Origin: Turneriella sp.
GTDB taxonomy: Bacteria > Spirochaetota > Leptospiria > Turneriellales > Turneriellaceae
NCBI GenBank assembly: GCA_019186965.1
Contig: JABARV010000003.1
Coordinates: 62,001 to 126,000, forward strand
DNA: 64,000 bases
Reading direction: 5' to 3'
Shown: positions 1-9,034 of the stretch, piece after piece
How the letters are laid out: each line of letters starts with the position of its first letter
How positions within the stretch are numbered: the first letter of the stretch is position 1
Position numbers and translations under genes: made by a program
Notes under the pieces: model-generated
The model's database searches: none
What the model was told of the DNA's origin: nothing
What the model saw: the letters and a program-made list of their open reading frames with translations, nothing else

Positions 1-1
1 C

Positions 2-637
2 GTAAAAAAAGAAAAATCTACAGCCATAGTTAAAAAAGCCAAAAGAATAAAACCCAAAGAAATTCCCACCCCTACCAAACATTGGGCAGAAGAAAACCGT
101 ACTTCGGTTTATGCGTCGACTCCTTTAGTCGATGAATTTATAATCCAAAACGCGTGGAGTATTTTAGGAGACGAAGAATATGTCCTGGACGACGAGGTAT
201 GGAACACGCTTTACAACCGCATCAAGTTACAGCTTCTTAAAACAACATACTCCTTCCGTGTAGAAAGCGAAGGAGCGACGCTCTCTCCTTATGCAGTAAC
301 TCCCATGCCTGCATTCCGTTCAGAAAGCGCCCCTGGGTATTTGCAATCAGGTAGCTTTACAATTTTACGGCCCGAATTACCGGGAATTATTTTCGATTTA
401 AAAATCTCGACAGCCGAAGACGCCCTTTTTCTCGATTGGCGGCTTTTGCGTAAAGACTTGAAAGTGGGCACTGGACATATTGCTCTCTACATCGATGGCA
501 TCCTCGTAGAGGCGGCCAACTTTCAACAAGGCCAATGCCGTTTGGCAATCGAAAGGGAAGATATTGGCGACGCGGTATTCTACTTTCTCGATGCGGATAC
601 AGGCTACCAAGCTAAAATTTTGGAGTTTAACATCTAA
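2..637 (+). CDS. Hypothetical protein, start beyond window edge
   Basis: The reading frame is open from base 2 to the stop at 635-637, so about 211 residues of C-terminal part are visible and the start lies outside the window. The first in-window ATG (305) is internal, because well-formed codons continue upstream of it. The visible part begins with a lysine-rich stretch followed by a mixed alpha/beta-looking domain with a 'WRLLRKDLKVGTGHIALYID' segment. No signal peptide can be judged. I do not recognise the family. Its stop overlaps the ATG of slyD by one base (TAATG), so the two are translationally coupled and share an mRNA. Confidence 0.7.
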   Translation, partial: VKKEKSTAIVKKAKRIKPKEIPTPTKHWAEENRTSVYASTPLVDEFIIQNAWSILGDEEYVLDDEVWNTLYNRIKLQLLKTTYSFRVESEGATLSPYAVTPMPAFRSESAPGYLQSGSFTILRPELPGIIFDLKISTAEDALFLDWRLLRKDLKVGTGHIALYIDGILVEAANFQQGQCRLAIEREDIGDAVFYFLDADTGYQAKILEFNI

Positions 638-1110
638 TGCAGGTCGCACGCAACAAAGTCATTACCCTTCAATACGAAGTTTCCGAAAAAGGCAAAAACA
701 AACTCGAAGACGGTACACTCGACTATTTACACGGCTTCAAAAACCTTATGCCTGCTTTGGAAAAATTCCTCACCGATAAAAAAGAAGGATTTTCTGGAAA
801 AGTCGAAATGGCACCAAAAGATGCGTTTGGTGAAATTGACCCTCATTTAAAAATGGAAATCCCTAAAAGCCAATTTGAAAATCCGCAAGAGATTAAAGAA
901 GGTATGCAAATTGAATTAGAAAGTGAAGAAGGTGGAATTATCCCTGCGTTAGTTACAAAAATTGACAACGAGATAATCCACGTAAACGGAAACCATCCTT
1001 ATGCAGGAAAAACAATTACGTTCGACGTAAAAATTTTAAAAATTCGCGACGCCTCTCCAGAAGAACTTGCACACGGCCATGCACACGGTGCGCACGGCCA
1101 CCACCATTAA
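637..1110 (+). CDS. slyD: FKBP-type peptidyl-prolyl isomerase, SlyD-like
   Basis: A 157-residue protein of the short SlyD class, which catalyses cis-trans isomerisation of prolyl bonds and also acts as a chaperone and metallochaperone in the cytoplasm. The N-terminal part has the FKBP pattern 'VITLQYEVSEKG', then the flap-like 'FGEIDPHLKMEIPKSQF' insert-in-flap region (about residues 65-85), and a C-terminal beta strand 'GKTITFDVKILKIRDASPEE'. The tail is histidine-rich (HGHAHGAHGHHH), the nickel-binding tail expected in SlyD. The start overlaps the stop of the upstream gene by one base. The 3' end overlaps the convergent TerC-like gene by 4 bases. No hydrogenase genes are nearby, so a role in nickel delivery is only possible. 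Confidence 0.9.
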   Translation: MQVARNKVITLQYEVSEKGKNKLEDGTLDYLHGFKNLMPALEKFLTDKKEGFSGKVEMAPKDAFGEIDPHLKMEIPKSQFENPQEIKEGMQIELESEEGGIIPALVTKIDNEIIHVNGNHPYAGKTITFDVKILKIRDASPEELAHGHAHGAHGHHH

Positions 1111-2111
1111 TCTTTTTCTTCGTGTATATGTGGGGTTTTTACTTTAATAAAAAATGCTGCAACAAAAATAAATAAAATCGCAAGACTCGTTTGCCAATTT
1201 TGTATATGGTAAACTTCAATTTTAAGCGTATCCTGCGCGGCTTCAAAAGTCATTTTGCAGCCGACAATAAGGACCGCAAGCATCGCAGCAGCTTCTAATT
1301 GGGGAAATTTTTCTAAAAGTTTAACAAACTTCTTTGCAAAGATACGCAAACAAGTTACTCCAAAAAATGCTCCCCAAAAAAGGACCCAAAAATCACGGGT
1401 TATGGCAACCCCTGCGCCAATTGAGTCAAACGAAAAGAGGATATCCGTCCACTCGACAGCGATAATTGCCGCCAAAATCGCATGGCCTTTCCAGCGAAAC
1501 CGCGATACCTCAAGACCCTCTTCGGGAATGGCCGCTTTATTACGCGGTTTCAAATGCCGCCAATACCTATAAATGGAATACGCAAAAAGTGGCAGGAAAA
1601 AAAACCAGACAGGAATCGCGAAGCTAAATACTTGGATAGATTCGTTAGAGGCAAAAAACACCAAAGACATTGCACTTAAAAAAAGTACGTCCAAGACCAA
1701 AACTAAAATCGCCCGTACAAAAAAAATAAAGCCCATGTTCACAAGGTAAAATCCACCTATGGCCATTATCCATTTTTGTTCGAGGATAAATCCTGCTGCG
1801 ATAAGAAAAATAAAACGGAACAAATGGGCGCCCCACACCCCCCACAAGAGCGCCTTTTCCGCATCTTCTGGCGGTAAGTGGCGCACTTGAATTGCAAGCA
1901 CGGTCGCGTTATCAACCCCCAAAATCCCTTCTAAAAACGCGAGGGTAAGCACTGTAAGTAACCCACTTGCCAAAAAAAGCTCTGAGGCACTTCCCGATGT
2001 AAGCGAAGTAAAGTGCGTCATAAAATTCCAGTGGTAGTCCACCAGCATTGTAAACGAAAAGACAACAAGCGAGAGGATTAACCCCCACTCTTTAATCAAA
2101 AATTTTTTCAT
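1107..2111 (-). CDS. TerC/DUF475-family integral membrane protein
   Basis: A 334-residue polytopic membrane protein of the TerC/Alx/DUF475 group, whose characterised members export manganese or act in metal homeostasis. The paired metal-site motifs are visible: 'LEGILGVDNATVLAIQVRHL' near residue 60 and 'AVEWTDILFSFDSIGAGVAI' near residue 220. These give the repeated Glu/Asp-rich half-sites expected of the fold. 'ALLWGVWGAHLFRFIFL' is the typical TerC helix after the first site. About eight to nine hydrophobic helices are present. The ATG overlaps the stop of the upstream lipoprotein gene (ATGA), so the two form an operon. The substrate is not shown by the sequence; manganese is inferred from the family. 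Confidence 0.8.
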   Translation of the reverse strand: MKKFLIKEWGLILSLVVFSFTMLVDYHWNFMTHFTSLTSGSASELFLASGLLTVLTLAFLEGILGVDNATVLAIQVRHLPPEDAEKALLWGVWGAHLFRFIFLIAAGFILEQKWIMAIGGFYLVNMGFIFFVRAILVLVLDVLFLSAMSLVFFASNESIQVFSFAIPVWFFFLPLFAYSIYRYWRHLKPRNKAAIPEEGLEVSRFRWKGHAILAAIIAVEWTDILFSFDSIGAGVAITRDFWVLFWGAFFGVTCLRIFAKKFVKLLEKFPQLEAAAMLAVLIVGCKMTFEAAQDTLKIEVYHIQNWQTSLAILFIFVAAFFIKVKTPHIHEEKD

Positions 2112-3238
2112 TGGAACCTATATACCTCGAATTGGTCGGCAAAAATTCGTATGCCGTAAAAATCTCCTGAAAGAGTTTCCCAAACCTGCCGCCATTGGCG
2201 TTGCAAACCTGTTATGTCAAGAACAATTGAATTGGTTAAGTCGCCGTCGAGTGAATAACGCTGGATGCGTACACGCCCGTTTTCTAAATTTTGCCAAATA
2301 CCAATGTTGCTATTCCCCTGCGGAAGGTATGGATGGTCTTCCGCATTGGCAAGCCTATCGAACACAGTTTTATTTTCTGCTTCACCCAAATTTTTCACTT
2401 TAACGACACGGTACGCCAAAGTCATTTGCTTTTGGCTCGATACAGAATCGATACGGTCGATACGCGAGGCGAACATAATACGCTCGCCAGAATAAAAAGG
2501 GTAGATGTACTCGCAGTGGACAATTGAGTTTCGGCTTTTGAGTTGCTCGATTTGTTTTTTGTCGACGGTTGCGTTTTCACAATCGGTTTGCCTATATTCG
2601 TAAGCTAAGCGGCTTCCTTCGTAACGATCGAGGTGGAGTTCGTCAAGATAACGGTACAAAACCCACAGATAACCTTTTGTATCTGAATCGAACCAGAGCA
2701 AATTTTCAAATACAAGCTCCGCCAACCCTTTGCGCCCAATTGAACGCAAAAGCTTTCCTTTAAAATCAAACTGCAAAATTTTATACCCGCCGCGCGACGA
2801 GGCATCTTTGTTTTCCCCTTCGGGTGGGATGTAATTTTCTACAAAAAAGTCGTCGTTTGTTCCCATCATAATGCGCCCAGGCACCCGCAATGCATCGAGC
2901 GCTTTTGAGTCGCCCTTGCCTTTACCTGTATCTTGCGCTTTGATAGTCACCTCAAGCTTTCCAGAACGAAAGAGTTTTATTGTTTTTTCTGAAGGTTCCG
3001 AGAAAGCGACCCAGTCTTTGTACACGCCAACGCGGCTGGGGATTTCGTGGTAGATACCATTTTGGTTTGGGAAATGAACTTTATCCGAGCCTATTGTCGC
3101 TGCAAAAACTTTTTCTGGTTTAAGCGTACTTGTGCGAAAACGTGCGCATGCCCCAAAAAGAGGAATTAGAATCGCGAACACTAAGGTTATGCGCAACGGC
3201 ATTCGAGCCGCTTTGAATTGTCGACGTGTCGCGGACAC
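2108..3238 (-). CDS. Lipoprotein resembling the LIC_12708 family
   Basis: A 376-residue lipoprotein. After a basic N-terminus comes a hydrophobic helix ending in the lipobox LFGAC, so the mature protein would start at that Cys. An alternative ATG at 3202 (MPLRITLVFAIL) gives a more standard 18-residue signal peptide and may be the true start. The body has NHL/propeller-like strands such as 'YKILQFDFKGKLLRSIGRKG' and 'LWFDSDTKGYLWVLYRY'. The resemblance to Leptospira LIC_12708-type lipoproteins is from memory and unverified. The gene is divergent from ychF and translationally coupled (4-base overlap) to the TerC-like gene, suggesting a joint envelope or metal-stress function. Confidence 0.65.
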   Translation of the reverse strand: MSATRRQFKAARMPLRITLVFAILIPLFGACARFRTSTLKPEKVFAATIGSDKVHFPNQNGIYHEIPSRVGVYKDWVAFSEPSEKTIKLFRSGKLEVTIKAQDTGKGKGDSKALDALRVPGRIMMGTNDDFFVENYIPPEGENKDASSRGGYKILQFDFKGKLLRSIGRKGLAELVFENLLWFDSDTKGYLWVLYRYLDELHLDRYEGSRLAYEYRQTDCENATVDKKQIEQLKSRNSIVHCEYIYPFYSGERIMFASRIDRIDSVSSQKQMTLAYRVVKVKNLGEAENKTVFDRLANAEDHPYLPQGNSNIGIWQNLENGRVRIQRYSLDGDLTNSIVLDITGLQRQWRQVWETLSGDFYGIRIFADQFEVYRFQ

Positions 3239-3250
3239 AACTTTAGGTTC

Positions 3251-4354
3251 ATGCCATTACAATGCGGTATTGTTGGGTTACCCAACGTCGGAAAATCTAC
3301 CATTTTTAACGCGCTCACAAAGTCTCATAGCGCAGAGGCGCAAAACTATCCCTTTTGCACAATTGACCCCAACGTCGGAGTCGTTGCTGTTCCCGACCCA
3401 CGGTTTGACTTCCTCAACGAAATTGTTAAACCTAAAAGTAGCGTTCCCGTTACCGTTGAATTTGTCGACATCGCGGGGCTCGTTAAAGGTGCTTCACAGG
3501 GAGAAGGTCTTGGGAATAAATTTCTCGACCATATCCGTAAGGTTAACGCAATTTTGCACGTTGTACGCTGCTTTCAAGACGAAAACATCACCCACGTTAC
3601 CGGAAAAGTATCTCCCAAAAACGATGTCGAAATTATTGAGTTAGAACTCATCCTTTCCGATTTAGATCAGGTCGAGAAGCGTTTACAAAACCTACTTAAA
3701 AAAAAGAAGAGCGGCGATAAAGAAGCTCTCGAACAATCGGCAATTTTAGAACGCGTTTTTACTGCACTCAAAGAGGGAAAACCTGCAAGCGCAGTAAATT
3801 TAACCACTGAAGAAAAAGATACGATTAAAGACCTCTCCTTACTTTCTCTGAAACCTGTCCTCTTTATCGGAAATATCGATGAATCGCTTTTGGCAACTCC
3901 CGAAAAATCTACAGAATTTATGGAACTTCAACAAATAGCCAAAGAGCGCGGCGCAATGGCAATTTCACTTTCGGGAAAAATCGAGGCCGAATTGGGCGCA
4001 CTGGGTGAAGAAGAAGAAAAAGAATTCTTAAAAGACTTGGGGCTTAAAGAACCCGGACTTAACCGCGTTATCCGCGAAGCGTACAAGCTTTTGGGGTACA
4101 TCACTTTTTTTACCGCAGGCGAACAAGAAGTACGCGCATGGAATATTGTCGCAGGTTCTACCGCACCACAGGCAGCCGGCCAAATCCACAGCGACATCGA
4201 ACGTGGATTTATCCGTGCTGAGGTAACAGCCTTTTCTGCGGTTAAAGAATTCGGTTCGCAAAAAAAGGCACAGGAAGCGGGCAAGATGCGTTTGGAAGGA
4301 AAAGAATATATTGTCGCCGACGGCGATGTAATTTATTTTCGTTTTAACGTTTAA
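3251..4354 (+). CDS. ychF: Ribosome-binding ATPase YchF
   Basis: A 367-residue Obg-family P-loop ATPase that binds the 70S ribosome and affects translation and oxidative stress responses. The start at 3251 gives [17 protein letters not shown] with the P-loop directly at the N-terminus, as in all YchF proteins; an upstream ATG at 3218 would add 11 unconserved residues. Switch II is '[20 protein letters not shown]'. The G4 position reads GNIDES, fitting the NxxE signature that gives ATP rather than GTP preference. The C-terminal TGS domain is present ('[20 protein letters not shown]'). Length matches the family. The promoter region is shared with the divergent lipoprotein gene. Confidence 0.96.
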   Translation: MPLQCGIVGLPNVGKSTIFNALTKSHSAEAQNYPFCTIDPNVGVVAVPDPRFDFLNEIVKPKSSVPVTVEFVDIAGLVKGASQGEGLGNKFLDHIRKVNAILHVVRCFQDENITHVTGKVSPKNDVEIIELELILSDLDQVEKRLQNLLKKKKSGDKEALEQSAILERVFTALKEGKPASAVNLTTEEKDTIKDLSLLSLKPVLFIGNIDESLLATPEKSTEFMELQQIAKERGAMAISLSGKIEAELGALGEEEEKEFLKDLGLKEPGLNRVIREAYKLLGYITFFTAGEQEVRAWNIVAGSTAPQAAGQIHSDIERGFIRAEVTAFSAVKEFGSQKKAQEAGKMRLEGKEYIVADGDVIYFRFNV

Positions 4355-4396
4355 AAGCCTTTTAACTAAACATGCTAATTTCTCCGATAATAGGGT

Positions 4397-4993
4397 ATGT
4401 GGATTTTTCGCTTCCAAGGCATGTTTGCCCTTTTACTGGGTCTATCCTCCTTATTTGCAGATTCCCTGACCGATCCCCACAAAAATCCGCTTCCTCCAGA
4501 GGCGCTGGCATTTCCCGATTTTAGCGAAAACTACCGCACCCGAATTTTAGGCGGTGATTACGAAATTTGGTCAGAGGAAAAAATAGAACGCTGGTGCTCT
4601 GCTCAAGGGCTTGCCGTCACGCCTGATAACAATGCAGCAGGGCTTATTTATAAACGTGCCGCTGTCATTGTTTCGCCTGGGCTTACGTTTAATTTAACGC
4701 GCCCTATAACAGAAAAAGGCGCTGCGTTGGCGAACGGTTGGACGCTCAATTTAGATATTGCGGCAATTAGCTCTACACGTACAAAATACACCAACCTTCT
4801 CGAAGCTGATATTTTTGTCGATGGAGTCTTTTTAAGGAAAATTACACAAGGCGCTAATTCTAAAGAAAAAAGTCCAGTACAAATACAAATACCACACATC
4901 CCCAGTGGTGAAGGCAAAATTCAAGTGGATATAAAACTCGCAAACCACCCACGTAATTTTTTATTCCTATACGACGCGTATCTTTCGCGGTGA
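4397..4993 (+). CDS. Secreted protein of unknown function
   Basis: A 198-residue protein with a clear signal peptide (MWIFRFQGMFALLLGLSSLFADS; hydrophobic core residues 9-20, likely cleavage after A21). The mature part is beta-rich, with alternating hydrophobic strands such as 'GWTLNLDIAAIS' and 'IQVDIKLANHPRNFLFLYDA', suggesting a beta-sandwich. There is one Cys, so no disulphide. I do not recognise the family. It stands 42 bases after ychF and is followed by a 73-base gap to a convergent outer-membrane protein gene. It is probably periplasmic. Confidence 0.65.
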   Translation: MWIFRFQGMFALLLGLSSLFADSLTDPHKNPLPPEALAFPDFSENYRTRILGGDYEIWSEEKIERWCSAQGLAVTPDNNAAGLIYKRAAVIVSPGLTFNLTRPITEKGAALANGWTLNLDIAAISSTRTKYTNLLEADIFVDGVFLRKITQGANSKEKSPVQIQIPHIPSGEGKIQVDIKLANHPRNFLFLYDAYLSR

Positions 4994-5066
4994 ATTTAGC
5001 TTTTAGGCGTATAGCCCACAATGCCGTGTATTTGCCTACACGACTCCATCCTACCCAACTAGTTTT

Positions 5067-6314
5067 TTAATCACCTGTGAAGTGGTAATCTACCGCAATC
5101 GACGCAAAAGCTTCCCACGAAGTACGGTCTTTGTGTTCGTAGCCCGCATAGTTGGCATCCGTTGTAGCGTCGGCCGTAAACCCGGTACGTACAAACCTAT
5201 CTGGACTATACGGATTTACAAACCACCAATGCCCTTCGTAGCCCAAGCTTATGACAATACCAACATTATTGACGCGAATCGCGTAAATATCGAGTGTCGT
5301 GTTTAAAATATACTCGTTTTCGTTAAAATAACCAGACTTCGCCATCTGCGTAAAGTAGGTAAGCGCGGGAAAATAAAAACGTGCACTCAAACGCACCTTG
5401 GGATGGAACTGGATATACTGCCGGTATGCAAGCATAAATGTTGAATATGTCCAGTCGTCGTTACGGATTGCTTGCCGTACTGGGTCTGAGTAATCCCTAT
5501 AGTACCATACGCGCAAGCTTGGGCCTAAAGAAGCGTCGAACCAGCGGAACGCACTCCCCCAGTTGAAAAGCATGTTAAGCGGGGTAAGATGGTAATACGC
5601 GCTTGCGTACACCATCGTTACTTCAGTTGCCGATGTACCTGCGGCTTGGCGCAGTTGGTTTGAAATCCCTGCGCTTGCTAAATTCGCTTGTTTTGTCGGA
5701 TCAAAACCTTGCGTCGGATCGTATCCCGTATCCACAGGAATTGTCGTTGGACCTGTTGGGGTTGTTACAGTGTAATTAAAGCGAGTTGGTTTTTGCTCTG
5801 TTTTTTGGGTTTTAAATCCTGTTTCAAAATCGGTAAAAATTCCACGGTTCGAGCGGTAATACTGGAACCCTGTTTTCGAGTCGTGGTTGTCTTCGCTGTC
5901 TTTACCCATACGAAAACTTAAATCCATACCAAAAAGAGCGGTTATATCTAAAGAATCAAGCGTATACGTACGCATCGTCTTTGTCGAAGGGTTTTCCGTA
6001 CGTGTTGTAAAATTGTAAAGCCCTGCTGAAAATCCTATAGTAAAAGTTCCCAATGTAGGCTTTTCGCTTAAGTTGAGGCTTTGCGATTTTTTATCGGGCA
6101 ATTTTGCAGCAGGCTTTGCGGCAATTTCCTTTTCTTCTTTACCTATAGCAGGAAGCGCTTGTCCAATAGCACCCTTTTTTGCTTCTACCTTTTTAGCAGC
6201 GGGGGCTTTTGCTGGTGCTGGCTTTGGTGCAGGATTTGCACGGCGCGGAGCTGCAAACAAGGATATCCACGAAGCTGTAAGAAATACCCCAATTAAAGAT
6301 ACTACACTTTTCAT
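5067..6314 (-). CDS. Putative outer-membrane beta-barrel with Ala/Pro/Lys-rich linker
   Basis: A 415-residue protein with a signal peptide (MKSVVSLIGVFLTASWISLFAA). A low-complexity Ala/Pro/Lys linker follows (about residues 25-75, 'PAPKPAPAKAPAAKK'), then a long stretch of alternating aromatic strands typical of outer-membrane barrels, for example 'FTIGFSAGLYNFTTRTEN' and 'VGIVISLGYEGHWWFVNPY'. It ends 'AFASIAVDYHFTGD', not with a terminal Phe. The linker could span the periplasm or bind peptidoglycan, but that is a guess. It is the last gene of a seven-gene minus-strand operon starting at 11297, and its ATG overlaps the stop of the preceding lipoprotein gene (ATGA). No family recognised. 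Confidence 0.7.
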   Translation of the reverse strand: MKSVVSLIGVFLTASWISLFAAPRRANPAPKPAPAKAPAAKKVEAKKGAIGQALPAIGKEEKEIAAKPAAKLPDKKSQSLNLSEKPTLGTFTIGFSAGLYNFTTRTENPSTKTMRTYTLDSLDITALFGMDLSFRMGKDSEDNHDSKTGFQYYRSNRGIFTDFETGFKTQKTEQKPTRFNYTVTTPTGPTTIPVDTGYDPTQGFDPTKQANLASAGISNQLRQAAGTSATEVTMVYASAYYHLTPLNMLFNWGSAFRWFDASLGPSLRVWYYRDYSDPVRQAIRNDDWTYSTFMLAYRQYIQFHPKVRLSARFYFPALTYFTQMAKSGYFNENEYILNTTLDIYAIRVNNVGIVISLGYEGHWWFVNPYSPDRFVRTGFTADATTDANYAGYEHKDRTSWEAFASIAVDYHFTGD

Positions 6315-6778
6315 GGCACCACCACGAAGTTAGAATAGAGGCGGCCTGTCTTGCCGTCGTATTTGTAATCTAAACAGATAATGTAATACCCTTGGTACGT
6401 ACCGGTAACTGTTGTTGTGCTTGGTTTCACTTCGCTCAAATTGTATTTTACTGTATAACCACTTAAGGTACCGGCATTTTTGACTGCCGTAATATCTGCT
6501 TCTGAAGGCGCTGAGCTCTTAAAAAGCAACTGGGCATTACCTGCAATTTTTATATCATCTGAGGAAAGTTCTTTTGTATCACCATCTCCATCTTTATAAT
6601 AAACAGCACCCCATTCGAGCTTTACTCCCTCCGCCGCGTTTTTAAAAGTTAATCCAAGGCGAAAAGAGCCGCTATCGTAAATTGGATCGAGAGGATTCGT
6701 ATGGTCAGACGGAAATTCCGTTATCGCGCACGATACAAGAGAAAAACATACGAGGACGCCAAATACTAATTTTACCAT
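6311..6778 (-). CDS. Small lipoprotein of unknown function
   Basis: A 155-residue lipoprotein. The signal peptide MVKLVFGVLVCFSLVSC has lipobox LVSC, predicting a lipidated Cys at residue 17. The mature part starts AITEFPSDHTNPLDP, a spacing like many spirochaete envelope lipoproteins ('NPLDPxYD' recurs in extracellular beta-sandwich domains). A 'GTYQGYYIICLDYKYDGKTG' strand pair near the C-terminus suggests an immunoglobulin-like fold. The start overlaps the upstream gene by 7 bases and the stop overlaps the downstream barrel gene by 4, so it is tightly embedded in the seven-gene envelope operon. Confidence 0.7.
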   Translation of the reverse strand: MVKLVFGVLVCFSLVSCAITEFPSDHTNPLDPIYDSGSFRLGLTFKNAAEGVKLEWGAVYYKDGDGDTKELSSDDIKIAGNAQLLFKSSAPSEADITAVKNAGTLSGYTVKYNLSEVKPSTTTVTGTYQGYYIICLDYKYDGKTGRLYSNFVVVP

Positions 6779-7641
6779 TTTGGCCTCGTGTTTTTCATCA
6801 TGAATTCTTGGAAAAATGAGAGCTGTGGAGTATAGTTTAGCTTTCCTGCAAAATACTTTTGGTGTACTTGGTGGAGTACATCGTCTGCACGCTCACGGTC
6901 TTCAAATGCATCCCAAACCGAATACGCCCAAGTTAGAGCGCCGATTATGTACATTGTGCGTGCAACTTCTTCGTGGTTACGCACCTCTTTGTACTTCTTT
7001 TCTGCGTCCCCTGCAGTCGTAGCAGCCTCGTAGTCTTTACGTGCTTGCGCTATTTTGGTTTCACGCGAATAACCATACCCAATTGAACCGTACGTGATAA
7101 GCGCCATCGCAGTACCTGTGATGTAGTTTTTGTTATAAAACTGTCCCCACCCTGACAAAACTATAGAACGGATACACGCTCCCTCTGCTGTTTTCATAAT
7201 TTCTGTAGTAAAGTAATCTAAGTCAAAAAAGCTTACAGTAACTTGGCAATCCATAACCGCAACATAAAAGGGAGAAAAATTAATTCCGTGCTCCCACTTG
7301 GGGTCGCTACAACGCGCTTCGTCGATAACCTTTGCGTTAACATCGGTAATTAGTTGCTCGTCGGTAATTTGCATATCCTGTGATTTAACAAGCATGTGCC
7401 GAAAGCTTGAAACTGAACGCACTAACGCCTTATTATGCGCGTCAATTTTAGCGTTATAGATAGCAATTTCCTGTGAGCGTCCTTTGCCAATGGCGTCGCG
7501 CACACGCACGACTTTTTGGGTTGAAAAATACTCTTTATCAAGCCCCAGCGTTTCTCCGTTTTCTTTGTTTCCAGCTGCGCCCAAAAGGCTGGGGACTAGC
7601 GTAAAAGCAAATAAAATTGCCGCGCTTTTTATAGATGGCAT
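6772..7641 (-). CDS. Envelope protein with DUF5683-like GWGQ motif (paralogue B)
   Basis: A 289-residue protein from the chosen ATG at 7641 (MPSIKSAAILFAFTLVPSLL, a good signal peptide); the upstream ATG at 7665 would put eight extra residues before it. The middle carries 'SIVLSGWGQFYNKNYITGTA', the hydrophobic loop motif of DUF5683-type small membrane domains, followed by two candidate transmembrane helices ('GTAMALITYGSIGYGYS', 'MYIIGALTWAYSVWDAF'). The N-terminal half is a periplasmic alpha/beta region with charged helices. It is a diverged tandem paralogue of the gene just upstream (7629-8435), which has the same layout. It overlaps both operon neighbours. Confidence 0.65.
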   Translation of the reverse strand: MPSIKSAAILFAFTLVPSLLGAAGNKENGETLGLDKEYFSTQKVVRVRDAIGKGRSQEIAIYNAKIDAHNKALVRSVSSFRHMLVKSQDMQITDEQLITDVNAKVIDEARCSDPKWEHGINFSPFYVAVMDCQVTVSFFDLDYFTTEIMKTAEGACIRSIVLSGWGQFYNKNYITGTAMALITYGSIGYGYSRETKIAQARKDYEAATTAGDAEKKYKEVRNHEEVARTMYIIGALTWAYSVWDAFEDRERADDVLHQVHQKYFAGKLNYTPQLSFFQEFMMKNTRPKW

Positions 7642-8435
7642 GAAAAACCCCCACCAAAGCTGCATTGAAAGAGTACAAAATCGAACTTAACCCCACGCTC
7701 GGTTAAAGGTACATATTCGTAACGGGCATCTAACCTATACGCTTGGCGTAAATTTTCAAGCCCTTGCCTACCCATGTACCGTGACGTTGCCGCTTCAGAG
7801 ACGTTAAAACTCCATAAAATTAGGGCGGGTAGTTGAAAATTGAGCGAGGCTGTGCTTAAGTCGTCGCTCGTTTTTGCTGCCTTTGCCGCTTGGACAAAAA
7901 GTACGTAGAAGGTCCAAAAGCCGACACCGTATAAGAAACTCGTCGTATACTGCCTGTTGTAGAGCTGGCCCCAACCCGGTACCGCCATAGAACGGTACGT
8001 AGCCCCTGTAATTGTTTTCTCGTAATCTTCCATAAATTTAGGAAGGTCTACATAGTCCATTTGCATCGAAACATTCATGTTAACGCGCAAGGGTTCACCC
8101 GCAGGTCGTGAAAAACGGTAGTTTAACACTTGAACGTCTGTTACTTGGAGGTGCGCCTCTTGGGTAACCCACGTACTTTCCAATACAAAGTCTCTCGCTT
8201 CGCTACGGCCCACGAGCTCAGACTCCCCTAAACTCGTACCGACCTTCATCGCTTGGTCAACCGCGTTGTTAAACGCCTCTACAGGATCGTTTTTTAAACT
8301 TTCGCCAACGCCGTCTTCTGCGCTTACTTTGACTTTGAAGCTGTTTGTATATTCTCCGGCAAAGCGTGGCGAGAAAATTGACAGCGCGACAAAAGTAAGT
8401 GCTACGCAGGAGTATTTTTTTATTTGCTTGCCCAT
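7629..8435 (-). CDS. Envelope protein with DUF5683-like GWGQ motif (paralogue A)
   Basis: A 268-residue protein from the ATG at 8435, which overlaps the stop of the preceding gene by one base (TAATG). It gives MGKQIKKYSCVALTFVALSI, a usable signal peptide; an ATG eight codons upstream is less likely. The N-terminal periplasmic part contains 'DPVEAFNNAVDQAMKVGTSL', like LPP20/FlgT-type 'A..A...' helices. The motif 'RSMAVPGWGQLYNRQYTTS' precedes two hydrophobic helices, as in DUF5683 proteins. The same architecture in the next gene points to an old tandem duplication. Role unknown; membrane attachment is inferred from the helices. Confidence 0.65.
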   Translation of the reverse strand: MGKQIKKYSCVALTFVALSIFSPRFAGEYTNSFKVKVSAEDGVGESLKNDPVEAFNNAVDQAMKVGTSLGESELVGRSEARDFVLESTWVTQEAHLQVTDVQVLNYRFSRPAGEPLRVNMNVSMQMDYVDLPKFMEDYEKTITGATYRSMAVPGWGQLYNRQYTTSFLYGVGFWTFYVLFVQAAKAAKTSDDLSTASLNFQLPALILWSFNVSEAATSRYMGRQGLENLRQAYRLDARYEYVPLTERGVKFDFVLFQCSFGGGFSCHL

Positions 8436-9034
8436 TATTTCCACTCCACTGGTGCCCACATATACCCTAACCGATACTCAGTTTCCCAATTTACTTGGCC
8501 AGGGTGTCCAATAAATATGACTGTCGAAGTTAACCCAAATAATTCAAGCCCCATCAAGCCGTACACCCCCCAACGGTCGTAGTAAAGTTGGTTGTAGCGT
8601 AAATTTAACCCCATACCAAAGTGCATTTTAAAATATAAAGGTGTGTACGTACGAAAAAGAACGCCCGGATAACTTGAAATTGTCCATTCTTTTGTTCCGG
8701 GGTATGCCCCAACAGGAATATACTGTGGAGAAAAATCTACGTCGAGATAATAGTAAAAGAACTTATGTCCATCCCACTGGTCGTCAAGCTTGGAGTTATA
8801 GAGTAAACCAATGCCGCCACCCACTTGGTTGAAAAAACCAACGTCGCTTTGCCTGTCGACTCCACGAGAAGATTTATTCGCATAAAGCCAAGGGATTAAT
8901 TTTGCTGGCTCACGGTTAAATTCTGTTGCTGGCATTCCAGAACGGGGTTGTTTAATGGTCGGGCCACTCGAACGGCAATGCGCTGCAAAAACTATCACGC
9001 ATAAAAGAAGTATGTAATAATATAATTTTCTCAT
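8435..9034 (-). CDS. Outer-membrane lipoprotein with barrel-like strands
   Basis: A 199-residue protein beginning MRKLYYYILLLCVIVFAAHC, with lipobox AAHC giving a lipidated Cys at residue 20. The rest is rich in aromatic residues and alternating strands ('GGGIGLLYNSKLDDQWDG', 'MHFGMGLNLRYNQLYYDRW') and ends 'EYRLGYMWAPVEWK'. It resembles a small eight-stranded barrel or a lipid-anchored beta domain. It overlaps its upstream neighbour by 4 bases and its downstream neighbour by 1. No family recognised. Confidence 0.65.
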   Translation of the reverse strand: MRKLYYYILLLCVIVFAAHCRSSGPTIKQPRSGMPATEFNREPAKLIPWLYANKSSRGVDRQSDVGFFNQVGGGIGLLYNSKLDDQWDGHKFFYYYLDVDFSPQYIPVGAYPGTKEWTISSYPGVLFRTYTPLYFKMHFGMGLNLRYNQLYYDRWGVYGLMGLELFGLTSTVIFIGHPGQVNWETEYRLGYMWAPVEWK

